From assembly GCA_024236055.1 (NCBI GenBank), contig JACKLF010000007.1, positions 70,260-134,259 on the forward strand: a stretch of 64,000 nucleotides of DNA, in the 5' to 3' direction. Every line of letters begins with the position of its first letter. Within the stretch, counting starts at the first letter, position 1. The DNA comes from Alphaproteobacteria bacterium (GTDB lineage Bacteria; Pseudomonadota; Alphaproteobacteria; Micropepsales; Micropepsaceae). The notes beneath the pieces are model-generated. The model was given only the letters and a program-made list of their open reading frames with translations. It was not told the origin of the DNA and ran no database searches. Position numbers and translations under genes: made by a program. Shown here piece after piece: positions 52,736-61,494 of the stretch.

Positions 52736-53104
52736 ATGTCAGGGAAGAAAAAGCGCGATATCGGCGGCATGATCACCGTGGAGGGTGTTGCCATGCGCTG
52801 GTCGGTCAAGTCCGAACCGGTGCGCAGCGCCAGTGACGGTGATATCGGCCTGCGCCTGTCGGTGGTGATGCATGACGAGACCAAGACCCGGCACGGCACG
52901 CTGAAGGCCTGGCGCGAGCTGATCCTGCAATATCCGTTCGAGCGGCAGAAGCACGCCTCCCGCTTTCCCGAAAAGCCCAAGGTGGACCCGGAGCATCTGA
53001 AGCAGGATATCGCCCTGGCGATGGAAGCGGGCTGGGAGCCGCATTCGCGCGGCCGCACGTTCGAGCTGGTGCTGGAGGAAGAAGACCTGGCCAGACGCAG
53101 CTAG
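52736..53104 (+). CDS. conserved hypothetical protein
   Basis: This 122-residue basic N-terminus protein (MSGKKKRDIGGMITVEGVAM) is followed by a beta-rich region (VKSEPVRSASDGDIGLRLSV) and a helical C-terminus. I do not recognise a family. It converges with the FlmG-like gene, overlapping by 4 bp. The gap before it (52621-52735) contains short inverted repeats (AGGGCGCG...CGCGCCCT-like) but no gene. Confidence 0.65.
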   Translation: MSGKKKRDIGGMITVEGVAMRWSVKSEPVRSASDGDIGLRLSVVMHDETKTRHGTLKAWRELILQYPFERQKHASRFPEKPKVDPEHLKQDIALAMEAGWEPHSRGRTFELVLEEEDLARRS

Positions 53105-54852
53105 CCGGCCGCGAAGGCCGCCAGTTCGCCCGCGACGCGCGGCATCAGCGCGGCCCAGTCGCCGAACTTCTCCGGCCAGAACACCTTTGTGTCCGCATAC
53201 CAGGGGTATTCCGCCGTGCCCATCTGCGGCCAGGTGCGCCCGGCCGTCACGAACCAGGTCTTGGCGCCGACCGCGCCGGCGGTGGCCGCCGCCGCGGTGG
53301 GGGCCGACAGCACCAGGTCCAGCGCCGCGCACAGGGCGGCGGTGCCCTCGATATCGTCGCGCAGGTCCAGTCCTTCGATCTGGTGGATGGTCACGCCGAA
53401 CTTTTCACCGGCGCGCGCCAGTTCGGCGGCGCAGTCGCCATACTGAAGATTGATGAAGCTGACGCCTTCGGTTTTCAGCACCGGACCCCACTGGTCGATG
53501 GGCGAGAAATATTTGGCGCGCTTGGCCCCCAGCATCATGGAACGCCAGCACAGGCCGACTTTCCTGCCGGGCAGGGCGGCCAGCTTCTGGCGGAATTCGG
53601 CCACCCGCGCCGGGTCGGGCGTCAGGAAGGCTTCGTGGCGGAAGTCGGCCAGGGACTTGCGGCAATATTGCAGGGCGGTGCCCATCGGCGCCCAATAGTC
53701 GGGCGCATTGTCCTTGGACGCGAACGGGATCAGGCGCAGCGCCTTGTTGCCGTCCGCATCGATCAGGGTGCGGTCGTCATAGGTGTCGACCTGCGCTGCC
53801 GGATAGCTGCGCTGGAACAGCGGCACCAGGCGCGGATCGACCGCGATCTGCAGCTTGCCAGCTTCGCCGACCGCTTCCTGCATGTCTGGCAGGATGTTGG
53901 CGAACATGAATTCGTCACCCAGTCCCTGCTCGCCGACCATCAGCAGCGTCTTGCCTTCCAGCGGCTCGCCCTGCCACAGCGGCGCATCGATCATGTGATG
54001 CAGATAGGAGCGGAAGCGCTGGTCATTGCGGATTTCATAGTCGCGGAAGCCTTCTTCCAGATGGCCGGCGCCGATCAGGCAGATGGCCCGCGAATGGCTG
54101 GTTTCGCGCCGCTCGCTGGGATCGACGACCCGTTCCAGCGCCATGTCATAGGACTGCAGCGCCTCTTCCAGGCGACCCAGATGCTGATAGGCATAGCCCA
54201 GATTGTGATAGGCGCGGGCAAAGTCGGGCTGCAGCCGCGCGGCTTCCTCATAGAACACCAGGCTTTCGTCGGCGCGGCCTTCCTCGGCCAGGACCGTGGC
54301 CAGCGAATTCCACAGGATCGCCTCGTGTGGCATGCGATAAAGCGCGGCGCGCAGGGTCTCGATGCCGGTGGCCGGATCGCCCAGGTCGCACATCACGCTG
54401 CCCAGATTGTTGTAGCCCAGCGGCGAATCCGGGCAGGCGGCGATGTAAAGCTGAAACATCCTGGCCGCCCCTTCGGTCAGCTTCAGGTTCCAGGCGGTCA
54501 GCCCCAGATTGATCAGCAGCTCCGGATCTTCGGGATCGAGCTGGAAGGCCCGCTCATAGGTCACCAGCGCCTTGTGCAGATGGCCCATCCGCTCCAGCGC
54601 CATCGCCAGCACGTGAAAGGCCTTGGAATTGTCGCCATCGGCTTCGGTCGCCTTCAGTGCCCACTGGCCGGCCTTGACGATGTCGCCCTTGCGCCAGGTG
54701 CGGATGGCCCGCTTCAGCAGCACATTGGAGCGGTGGCGCGCCTTTTCGCGGGCCACCTCGCCCACCATGATTTCCAGCTTGTCGATGGCCTGCATGCGCG
54801 CATCCACGCCGGAAAGGGCGTCGATGGACTGCAGGGGCGCGGCCTTGGCCAT
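53101..54852 (-). CDS. TPR glycosyltransferase, FlmG-like (flagellin glycosylation)
   Basis: This 583-residue protein has an N-terminal half of about six tetratricopeptide repeats (around residues 50-260; SKAFHVLAMALERMGHLHKAL, then YNNLGSVMCDLGDPATGIETL and AYHNLGYAYQHLGRLEEALQ). The C-terminal half has a GT-B-like fold (TLLMVGEQGLGDEFMFA; VGLCWRSMM; LVLSAPTAAAATAGAVGAKTW). Caulobacter FlmG has this architecture and transfers pseudaminic acid to flagellins. The flbT, flaF and flagellin genes follow on the other strand, so the same role is likely. Confidence 0.82.
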   Translation of the reverse strand: MAKAAPLQSIDALSGVDARMQAIDKLEIMVGEVAREKARHRSNVLLKRAIRTWRKGDIVKAGQWALKATEADGDNSKAFHVLAMALERMGHLHKALVTYERAFQLDPEDPELLINLGLTAWNLKLTEGAARMFQLYIAACPDSPLGYNNLGSVMCDLGDPATGIETLRAALYRMPHEAILWNSLATVLAEEGRADESLVFYEEAARLQPDFARAYHNLGYAYQHLGRLEEALQSYDMALERVVDPSERRETSHSRAICLIGAGHLEEGFRDYEIRNDQRFRSYLHHMIDAPLWQGEPLEGKTLLMVGEQGLGDEFMFANILPDMQEAVGEAGKLQIAVDPRLVPLFQRSYPAAQVDTYDDRTLIDADGNKALRLIPFASKDNAPDYWAPMGTALQYCRKSLADFRHEAFLTPDPARVAEFRQKLAALPGRKVGLCWRSMMLGAKRAKYFSPIDQWGPVLKTEGVSFINLQYGDCAAELARAGEKFGVTIHQIEGLDLRDDIEGTAALCAALDLVLSAPTAAAATAGAVGAKTWFVTAGRTWPQMGTAEYPWYADTKVFWPEKFGDWAALMPRVAGELAAFAAG

Positions 54853-54992
54853 GGGTCACTCGCGGGATGAATTGCCCGCCCATCAAAGCAATTCATGTTT
54901 AACCGCGTGTAAAGAAAACCCATCAACAGCATCAGGTCTTTGTTAACCAAACGCGCCTATCGTCTGGCGGACGAATAGCGAGAAGGGGCGTC

Positions 54993-55388
54993 ATGCCGCT
55001 CAAACTGTCATTGAAGCCGGGCGAGAAATTCGTGCTGAACGGCGCTGTGCTTGCCAATGGCGACAAGCGCACCTCCCTGGTGATCCAGAACAAGGCCTGC
55101 GTGCTGCGCGAGAAGGACATCCTGCAGCCCGACGACGCCAATACCCCGGCGCGCCGCATCTACCTGGCCATCATGATGATGTACCTGGACGGCGAGGCCA
55201 GCGAGGAGCCGTACAACGAATTCGCCCTGCGCATGACCGAATTCATGGGCGCGATCCATACGCCGTCGATCCTGGCCTCCTGCGTGGAAATCAGCCGCGA
55301 CGTGTCCCAGGGCAACTACTACAAGGCCCTGATCGCCTGCCGGAAACTGTTTGAACTTGAGCGGGAGCGCCTCAACTATGAGCCTTAA
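54993..55388 (+). CDS. flbT: flagellar biosynthesis repressor FlbT
   Basis: This 131-residue post-transcriptional regulator binds flagellin mRNA leaders and limits flagellin synthesis in alphaproteobacteria. The family pattern is clear: LKLSLKPGEKFVLNGAVLANGDKR, LQPDDANTPARRIYLAIMMMYLD and ISRDVSQGNYYKALIACRKLFE. It overlaps flaF by 11 bp. Its likely target mRNAs are encoded just downstream. Confidence 0.95.
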   Translation: MPLKLSLKPGEKFVLNGAVLANGDKRTSLVIQNKACVLREKDILQPDDANTPARRIYLAIMMMYLDGEASEEPYNEFALRMTEFMGAIHTPSILASCVEISRDVSQGNYYKALIACRKLFELERERLNYEP

Positions 55389-55725
55389 TGCCTATAAAAG
55401 CGCGCAGGCCGCGACGGAAGATCCGCGGGTCACCGAATACCGCCTGTTCGGCCAGGTCACCGGCGCGCTGCTGAACGCCAAGGAAAGCAATGCGATCGGC
55501 GCCCAGCTGATCGACGCGATCGATTGGAACCGCCAGCTGTGGCGCACCCTGGCCGCCGACTGCATGGATGACCGCAACACCCTGACCCAGGAGGTGCGCG
55601 CCAAGATCATCTCGCTGTCGCTGTGGGTGTCGAAATATTCGCGCAGCGTGGCGCGCGAAAAGGCGCCGCTGGATCCCTTGATCGAAATCAACCGCACCAT
55701 CATGCAGGGCCTTCAGGCGTCCTGA
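55378..55725 (+). CDS. flaF: flagellar biosynthesis regulator FlaF
   Basis: This 115-residue protein is needed for flagellin secretion and export in alphaproteobacteria and acts opposite to FlbT. It has AQAATEDPRVTEYRLFGQVTGAL and LIDAIDWNRQLWRTLAADC, typical of the family. Start MSLNAYKS at 55378, inside the flbT 3' end, is preferred over ATG 55351. A rho-independent terminator follows. Confidence 0.94.
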   Translation: MSLNAYKSAQAATEDPRVTEYRLFGQVTGALLNAKESNAIGAQLIDAIDWNRQLWRTLAADCMDDRNTLTQEVRAKIISLSLWVSKYSRSVAREKAPLDPLIEINRTIMQGLQAS

Positions 55726-55747
55726 CACTTCTTCGAGGGGCGAAACG

Positions 55748-55782
55748 GGCCGGTGGCGCGACATGCGCCGCCGGCCTTTTTT
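55748..55782 (+). terminator. rho-independent terminator after flaF
   Basis: GGCCGGTGGCGC pairs with GCGCCGCCGGCC (12 bp, one G-T pair), with a 5-base loop and then TTTTTT. Confidence 0.9.
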
Positions 55783-55918
55783 CTTGCCCGCCGCTCATGC
55801 CTGCGTGCGCGGCCAATTCGCCCCGACCAATGTGCCGATGGGCAAAAGATGCCTAACCGCGCGGACGGAAGGCACAAAAATAATCCAGTAAAATCAATGG
55901 TTAGACGGGTTAATGGGC

Positions 55919-55933
55919 TGGCACGCCGGTTGC
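55919..55933 (+). promoter_or_regulatory. sigma-54 promoter of flagellin gene 1
   Basis: TGGCAC-N5-TTGC at 55919-55933 matches the -24/-12 consensus exactly, with GG and GC at the right spacing. It lies about 85 bp before the flagellin ATG. Sigma-54 control with the activator FlbD is usual for Caulobacter-type flagellins. Confidence 0.85.
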
Positions 55934-56004
55934 AGTTCCCCGAGCGGGCCCAAGGCCCAAGGGCAAGCAGAATGCGCGCCCGCCACCAGTAACGGAGAAT
56001 GCCA

Positions 56005-56832
56005 ATGTCTTTTAGCGTCAACACCAACAACGGCGCGGCCATCGCGTTGCAGTATCTGAATCTGACTCAGGGTCAGCTCGACCAGACCCAGTCACATATC
56101 AATACCGGCCTGAAGGTCGCGTCGGCGAAGGATGATGGCGCAATCTATGCCATCGCCCAGAACCAGCGCGGCGACCTGGCCGGCTATCAGTCGGTTCAGG
56201 CCAGCCTGAACAACGGTTCGTCCGCCATCGACGTCGCCCTTTCGGCGGGTCAGTCGATTTCGGACCTGCTGATCCAGATGAAGCAGAAGGCGCTTTCCGC
56301 GGCTGACCCCTCGCTCGATACGGCGAGCCGTCAGGCGCTGAACGCCAACTTCACGGCCCTTCGCGACCAGATCACCACGATCGTCAAGAATGCCGTGTTC
56401 AACAACTTCAATCTGGTCGATGGTTCCACCACCAAGATTCAGGCCCTGGCATCGGCCGACGGCTCGCGCCGCGTGACCGCTGCTGCCCAGAACCTGAGCC
56501 TGTCCGGCACCATCGTGACCCTCAAGTCGACGGCGACGGTTTCGACCCAGGCGAAAGCCTCGGCGTTGATCACCACGCTTCAGACCTCGCTGACCAACGT
56601 CAACTCGGCCCTGGCCAAGCTGTCGAGCGGTGCGGCGAAGTTCTCGATCCAGTCGACCTTCACCCAGAAGCTGTCGGACACGCTGACCAGCGGTCTCGGC
56701 AATCTGGTCGATGCGAACATGGCTCAGGAAAGCGCCAAGTTGCAGGCCCTGCAGGTCAGGCAGCAGCTGGGCGTTCAGGCTCTGTCGATCGCCAACCAGG
56801 CGCCGCAGACGATCCTGTCGCTGTTCCGCTAA
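56005..56832 (+). CDS. flagellin 1
   Basis: This 275-residue filament protein has the conserved N-terminal D0/D1 helix (MSFSVNTNNGAAIALQYL) and C-terminal D1/D0 (AQESAKLQALQVRQQLGVQA, ending TILSLFR). A short, Ser/Thr-rich middle (ADGSRRVTAAAQNLSLSG) is a likely site for O-linked glycan. It is close to flagellin 2 (57237) over the whole length, and the two begin with the same 12 residues. Start ATG 56005; a second ATG two codons upstream is also in frame. Confidence 0.95.
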   Translation: MSFSVNTNNGAAIALQYLNLTQGQLDQTQSHINTGLKVASAKDDGAIYAIAQNQRGDLAGYQSVQASLNNGSSAIDVALSAGQSISDLLIQMKQKALSAADPSLDTASRQALNANFTALRDQITTIVKNAVFNNFNLVDGSTTKIQALASADGSRRVTAAAQNLSLSGTIVTLKSTATVSTQAKASALITTLQTSLTNVNSALAKLSSGAAKFSIQSTFTQKLSDTLTSGLGNLVDANMAQESAKLQALQVRQQLGVQALSIANQAPQTILSLFR

Positions 56833-56860
56833 TACCAAACCGCCCGGTCGAGGGGCATTG

Positions 56861-56895
56861 AAAAGGGCGATGCGAAAGCATCGCCCTTTTCTTTT
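56861..56895 (+). terminator. rho-independent terminator after flagellin 1
   Basis: Perfect 13-bp stem AAAAGGGCGATGC with its complement, GAAA tetraloop, then CTTTT. It separates the two flagellin genes into independent transcripts. Confidence 0.92.
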
Positions 56896-57035
56896 GCCTG
56901 CCGCGCCGCGCCGCCACCGCCGAAGTGTTGATGGCCGTTCACCATGCGCTGTGCCGCGGCGAACCAGATTTTTCCTGCAATTCCGGTGGGTTAGGGCGCG
57001 CGCTTTTTTTGAAAAGTGGAAGGAATTGCCGTGTT

Positions 57036-57056
57036 GCCCGGCAATTGTTGCCGGGC
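57036..57056. promoter_or_regulatory. perfect palindrome upstream of flagellin 2 (candidate FlbD site)
   Basis: GCCCGGCAA (57036-57044) and TTGCCGGGC (57048-57056) form a 9-bp perfect dyad with a 3-base centre. More TGCCGGG/CCCGGCA motifs follow to 57110. The dyad lies about 105-125 bp upstream of the sigma-54-like promoter, an enhancer position. The rest of 56833-57236 holds no gene. Confidence 0.6.
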
Positions 57057-57160
57057 CTGGGCAAATTCTGCCGGGCGGTATTTGCACCCCGGCAAAGCCC
57101 GCCGGGTCGGATTTTCCGACGCCGCTCAAAATCGATGCTTAAGCAAAACTGAATCAAAAC

Positions 57161-57175
57161 CGGCACAAGCCTTGA
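57161..57175 (+). promoter_or_regulatory. sigma-54-like promoter of flagellin gene 2
   Basis: CGGCAC-N5-TTGA, close to the TGGCAC-N5-TTGC consensus but with mismatches at the first T and at the -12 C. It has the same distance and context to the ATG as the promoter of flagellin 1, so it may be weaker but homologous. Confidence 0.6.
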
Positions 57176-57236
57176 AATGTGGCCCGTGGGCAAAAGGCCC
57201 AAAGAGCAATGCTCGAAACCAGAACGGAGAGACCAC

Positions 57237-58064
57237 ATGTCTTTTAGCGTCAACACCAATAACGGCGCCGCGATTGCGCTGCAGTACCTGTCGGCCACCC
57301 AGGGTCAGCTGAACCAGACCCAGTCGGCCATCAACAGCGGCTTCAAGGTTGCCAATGCCCGCGATGACGGCGCGATCTATGCGATCGCCCAGAACCAGCG
57401 CGGTCAGGTTGCCGGCTACCAGGCCGTCATGAGCTCCATCAACAATGCGACCTCCGCGGTCGACGTGGCCCTGTCTGCCGGCCAGTCGATTTCGGACCTG
57501 CTGATCCAGATGAAGCAGAAGGCCCTGTCGGCTGCCGACTCCTCGCTGGACACCGCCAGCCGCCAGGCCCTGAACGCGAACTTCACCGCCCTGCGTGACC
57601 AGATCACCACGATCGTGAAGAACGCCACCTTCAACGGCTTCAACCTGGTTGACGGTTCGACCAACAACATCACTGCCCTGGCCAGCTCCGATGGCAGCCG
57701 CCGTATCACCACGTCGGCCCAGAAGCTCAGCCTGTCGGGTACGATCGTGACGGTGAAGGGCACCTCCACGATCTCGACCCAGGCCAAGGCCTCGACCCTG
57801 GTCGCCACGATCCAGTCCTCGCTCACCAACGTCAACGCGGCCCTGGCCAAGTTGTCGGCCGGTGCGGCGAAGTTCTCGATCCAGGGCACCTTCGCCCAGA
57901 AGCTGTCCGACACCCTGACTCAGGGCATCGGCAACCTGGTCGACGCCAACATGGCGCAGGAAAGCGCCAAGTTGCAGGCCCTGCAGGTCCGTCAGCAGCT
58001 GGGTATCCAGGCGCTGTCGATCGCCAACCAGGCGCCGCAGACCGTCCTCTCCCTGTTCCGCTAA
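57237..58064 (+). CDS. flagellin 2
   Basis: This 275-residue paralogue of flagellin 1 has the same length and conserved D0/D1 ends (MSFSVNTNNGAAIALQYLSA; AQESAKLQALQVRQQLGIQA, ending TVLSLFR). Differences concentrate in the central domain and in residues 35-75. GGAGAG lies 7 bp before the ATG. Two tandem flagellins with separate promoters and terminators suggest that filament composition can be tuned. Both should be exported by the type III flagellar system and glycosylated by the FlmG-like enzyme. Confidence 0.95.
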   Translation: MSFSVNTNNGAAIALQYLSATQGQLNQTQSAINSGFKVANARDDGAIYAIAQNQRGQVAGYQAVMSSINNATSAVDVALSAGQSISDLLIQMKQKALSAADSSLDTASRQALNANFTALRDQITTIVKNATFNGFNLVDGSTNNITALASSDGSRRITTSAQKLSLSGTIVTVKGTSTISTQAKASTLVATIQSSLTNVNAALAKLSAGAAKFSIQGTFAQKLSDTLTQGIGNLVDANMAQESAKLQALQVRQQLGIQALSIANQAPQTVLSLFR

Positions 58065-58074
58065 GCCGCGGCAT

Positions 58075-58106
58075 GAACGGCGCGTCCCTTCGGGGCGCGC
58101 CGTTCA
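58075..58106 (+). terminator. hairpin after flagellin 2
   Basis: GAACGGCGCGTCCC pairs with GGGGCGCGCCGTTC (14 bp, one mismatch-type pair), with no T-run. It may protect the mRNA end or act with the second hairpin at 58184. Confidence 0.6.
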
Positions 58107-58183
58107 CCGCCGACCGATGCCGGGAGACCGTAAGAATGCGGCTCCCGCCCCGGGGCGTAGGGAACTATTTCTGGTGGGAAAAG

Positions 58184-58217
58184 CAAAAGGTGCGAAGCTT
58201 CGGCTTCGCGCCTTTTG
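58184..58217. terminator. second hairpin after flagellin 2 (terminator-like)
   Basis: CAAAAGGTGCGAAGC pairs with GCTTCGCGCCTTTTG around a TTCG loop. It ends in TTTTG and can act in either direction. It sits between flagellin 2 and repeat copy R7. Confidence 0.75.
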
Positions 58218-58236
58218 TGTTTTGAATCTTTTGTTT

Positions 58237-58326
58237 TGATCCCCCTCTGTCGCAACTCGGTCTGCCAAGGCAGACCCATCGTTGCGACATCTCCCCCTTT
58301 TTATGGGCTTCGCCCAAAAGGGGGAG
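58237..58326 (+). repeat. interspersed palindromic element, copy R7
   Basis: The clearest copy: edge TGATCCCCCTCTG, inner inverted repeat TCGCAACtCGGTCTGCC...GGCAGACCcatcgTTGCGA, and right hairpin CTCCCCCTTT...GGGCttcGCCC...AAAGGGGGAG. It marks the left end of the damaged GH57 block. Confidence 0.9.
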
Positions 58327-58349
58327 CAGGGTCTGTGCCTGTTGCTAAA

Positions 58350-60274
58350 TCGCGCTAACGCAGAAGCGGAAGCGGCGCGGGCCCGGCGTCAGATCGACAG
58401 GCTTGCGCGTGTCGTCCAGCCCAGCGCCGAAAGCTGCACCTGGCAGAACAGGTTACGCTGCGTGCCGGGCGGTGGCTCACTCCCAGCAGCGGCAACTGCG
58501 CGATCCACGTCGATGCGAACGCCGGTTTCAGCCGTCGCCGATCTCGGCCCAGCCTTTCGGTCATGCCCCAGCCCGAAGCTGAAGACACTAGGGGAAAGAT
58601 ACCAGGCGCGCCATATGTCGATAGTTCGCCCTGCCACAGGCAAAAGCGTTTCGGCCGCGCCGCCATTGGTGGTGGCAAGCGTCAATTTGGTGCAAAATCG
58701 AAAGCGTCCGGCAGCAGCGTGAAATGGCCCAGGCGCACGCCCTTAACCCAGCTTGCCCAGTCGAATGTCAGGTCGAATTCCACGCGGTGCGCATCGGCGC
58801 AAAAGCATTTGCTTGGTGATGGTGCCGCGCGGGTTTCGATGGCTCGACCGCCACATCGCCATTGCGGTGCAGCGTCTGGGCCCAGCCCAGGTCGGTGGTC
58901 TTGTGTTTCGCCCGGTGCTTCCCACACGCAGTCGCCGTGGTATACCAGTCGGCTTTGCGATGTCGTCGGCTTGGCGGCAGCCTGCCCAGTGCCGCGCGTG
59001 CCTGGCTTCTGAAATGCAGGCTGAGCGGCTGCGCCTGCGCTGCCGGTCCAGCCGGGCCGACAGTGCTGGCGTGTGATGTCGATATGGCGGTCCTGAACAA
59101 GAGGCGTTTCAGCGGCGCGGGCGCAGGCACGAAGATGCTGGCGCCCCAGCGTGCATCCGCCGCCTTCAGCCTCGCGGCGAAAACCCTCCCGCACCGCGTT
59201 TAGTCAGATGGTGCGAAAATCACTGGCCCACAGAGTGCAAAGCTCTTTCCAGTCGGCGGATGATTCATCGGCGCACATGCCGCGGTAGATGCGTTCGCAG
59301 GCGGCATTGACCGCCAGATTGTCCCGTCCCGTCACCGCCCAGCGCGCCAGATTGTATTTGCGCTGCTTCTTGACCGGCACCGGGCAGGCCGGGCTTTCCA
59401 GCATCAGGCGCTGGCCCGCGCCGGGCTGCTTCAGAAGATCCAGAACCTGGCTGGGTGCAACAAGCCGCGCGCCATCTTCGCGCACCGCCGCAAAGGCCTC
59501 GCCGATGCGCGCCCATTCCCCGCCGCTCAGCTTTTCTTCCGTTTTGAAACGGCCGGGCCGGAAATCGAACACTTCCGCGTCGCTGGCATAAAGGCACAGC
59601 GCGCGTGCGCCGTGACGGGCGCGGATGAACTGGCGCCAGGTTTCAAGCCCGGTGTCACCATGGGCCAGACGCTGCAACTGCTGAAAGGCGGCGGTGTTGG
59701 ACCAGATCAGCGCGATCTCGCGCCCGTCGGGGCCCACCGCGATCTGGGGCAGAAAACCGGTTTCGCCGTCCCATTCGGGATGCTGGCTGGCGGGATTGTC
59801 GAAGTCCATGATCAGGGCGTCGAAGCCCGCATCGGCATAAAGCCCGACCAGCCCACCGGCATAGGCCTGCTCGTTGACCAGTGCGATGCGCGGACGCGCG
59901 CCCAAAAGGCGGTCATAGGCTTCAAGCCCCAGGCGCAGATTTTCGCGGGTGACGCGGGCGGGCACCAAGGGGCCGATCATCTGGCTGTAGCCCGAACCGA
60001 TCAGCTCGATCTCGCCGCGCGCAATCGCGGCGCGCGCTGCATCGATCCAGGCGGGATCGCGGGCGGCGATTTCCTCCAGCGTATAGCCGCTGACTTCCAC
60101 GCCCAGCGGGCCGCAGTTTTCGGCCAGCTTCAGCAGCGGCCAGTAGCAGTTGGCGATGACCGCGTCGCGTCGCTCTTCCTCGATGGAGGAAAAGGCCAGG
60201 TTCAGGTGAAAGAAGGCGAATACGGAAAATTGGGTTTCCGAATTCGTGCCTGCCACCTGAAACGGCGCATTCAT
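58350..60274 (-). pseudogene. GH57-like glycoside hydrolase/sugar-metabolism protein, 3' half frameshifted
   Basis: The 5' part (60274 down to 59204) is an intact 356-codon frame of glycoside hydrolase family 57 type. It has the N-terminal barrel, FAFFHLNLAFSSIEEERR, the segment ELIGSGYSQMIGPLVP, and LYADAGFDALIMDFDNP. It stops inside the block LCTLWASDFRT, which in relatives continues as HITEKRW. Downstream, pieces of the expected C-terminal domain occur in shifting frames: DCVWEAPGE, AHRVEFDLTFDWASWVKG, LGHFTLLPDAFDF, TLATTNGGAAETF, VRIDVDRAVA and LFCQVQLSAL. The full protein would be about 640 residues. The intact half may still be made. Confidence 0.75.
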
Positions 60275-61494
60275 GCCGTGGCGATCCGGATCATGGCCAG
60301 CGCGTCATTGGCCGCTTTCAGCGCCGCCTCGCGGCTGTCGCCGGTGGCCAGCACCATCGCCGCGCTGGGCCGCTTGTCGCCGGCGGGCGCGATGACGTCG
60401 CCGGGCCGGGCGGTGACCACGACTTCGGCGATGCCCGGCACCTGGCGGGCTTCGTCCTCGCCGGTGATGGCGGTAACGGTGCCCGGCTGGGGAAAGGCAT
60501 AGCGCTGCACCACGGCGGTCTGCTGGCGCGGCATCAATTCTTCGGGCGCGACGGGTTCGCCCAGCGCCAGGCGGATGGCGGCGCCGATGAAATCCACCCC
60601 GGTGTTGAGCGGAATTTCGCGGGTACAGAAAAAGCCTCCCGACAGGCGCGCGGCCAGTTCGATCATGTAGGGCTCGCCGTCATGGACGACGACATCGCCC
60701 TTGACCGTGCCCGTGGTCACGCCCAGCGCGGATGCGGCACGGCCCACCAGCGCGCGCACCTTTTCCTGGATGTCGGTCGGCAGGTGACTGGGCAGGTCGC
60801 CGCCATTCTCGACAAAGAAAGGCGCATAGCGTTCCAGATATTCGTAATTGCGGTCCGAGAAGCCGGGCGTATAGCAGACCCCGTCCATCACGATGCTTTC
60901 GGTCGAGACCTGGGGGCCGGACAGATACTGTTCCACCATCACCCGCTCGCTGGGTGAATGGCTGCGCGCCAGCATGAAGGCGGCGGTCAGGTCGGCAACC
61001 TGGGCCACGCGCTGCACGCCACGGCTGCCGCGTGAATCCACCGGCTTGATGACCAGGTCCTGGCCGCGCGCGATGGCGATGCGCTGCAGCTCCTGCGGGG
61101 TGGAGACTTCGGTGAACCAGGGCACGGCGACCCCGGCGCTGACAAAGGCCTTCTTCATCGCCAGCTTGTCACAGGCCAGTTCGGCCACATGCACCGGCAG
61201 GCCGGGCAGGCGCAGGCGCTGGGCCACGGTGGCCGCGGTGATGGGCGCATCGGCGGCGACGCACAACACGCCGTCGATCTTGCGGATCTTGCGGTTGTAG
61301 CGTTCGGCGGCGGCGGCAGTCTCGCTGGGGCCGTAGACATCGGCGATCAGGCAGGAATCGGCAAAGGCGAAGCCAGGCGCATTGGGATCGCGGTCGGACA
61401 CGACCACGGTGTGTCCCATTTCCTTGGCGCGGCGGGCGGCATCTGCCGCCTCGATGCCGCCGGAGATGATCAGCAGGGTCTTTTTGTCAGCCAT
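60271..61494 (-). CDS. ATP-grasp family ligase
   Basis: This 407-residue protein is built like a carbamoyl-phosphate-synthase/PurK-type ATP-grasp enzyme. It has a Rossmann-like N-terminus (KKTLLIISGGIEAADAARRAKEMGHTVVVSDRD), the ATP-binding lid (VIKPVDSRGSRGVQRV), the Mg site region (PYMIELAARLSGGFFC), and a C-terminal domain. It should ligate a carboxylate to an amine or thiol using ATP. Neighbours (GH57-like, SDR, transketolase halves), all on the minus strand with overlapping ends, suggest an unusual sugar or surface-glycan precursor. The substrate is unknown. Confidence 0.85.
   Translation of the reverse strand: MADKKTLLIISGGIEAADAARRAKEMGHTVVVSDRDPNAPGFAFADSCLIADVYGPSETAAAAERYNRKIRKIDGVLCVAADAPITAATVAQRLRLPGLPVHVAELACDKLAMKKAFVSAGVAVPWFTEVSTPQELQRIAIARGQDLVIKPVDSRGSRGVQRVAQVADLTAAFMLARSHSPSERVMVEQYLSGPQVSTESIVMDGVCYTPGFSDRNYEYLERYAPFFVENGGDLPSHLPTDIQEKVRALVGRAASALGVTTGTVKGDVVVHDGEPYMIELAARLSGGFFCTREIPLNTGVDFIGAAIRLALGEPVAPEELMPRQQTAVVQRYAFPQPGTVTAITGEDEARQVPGIAEVVVTARPGDVIAPAGDKRPSAAMVLATGDSREAALKAANDALAMIRIATA

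Noticed and set aside
56005..58064. The duplicated flagellin region as a mobile element
   Set aside because: Each copy has its own promoter and terminator, and both are full-length genes. This is ordinary tandem paralogy, with no terminal repeats or transposase.
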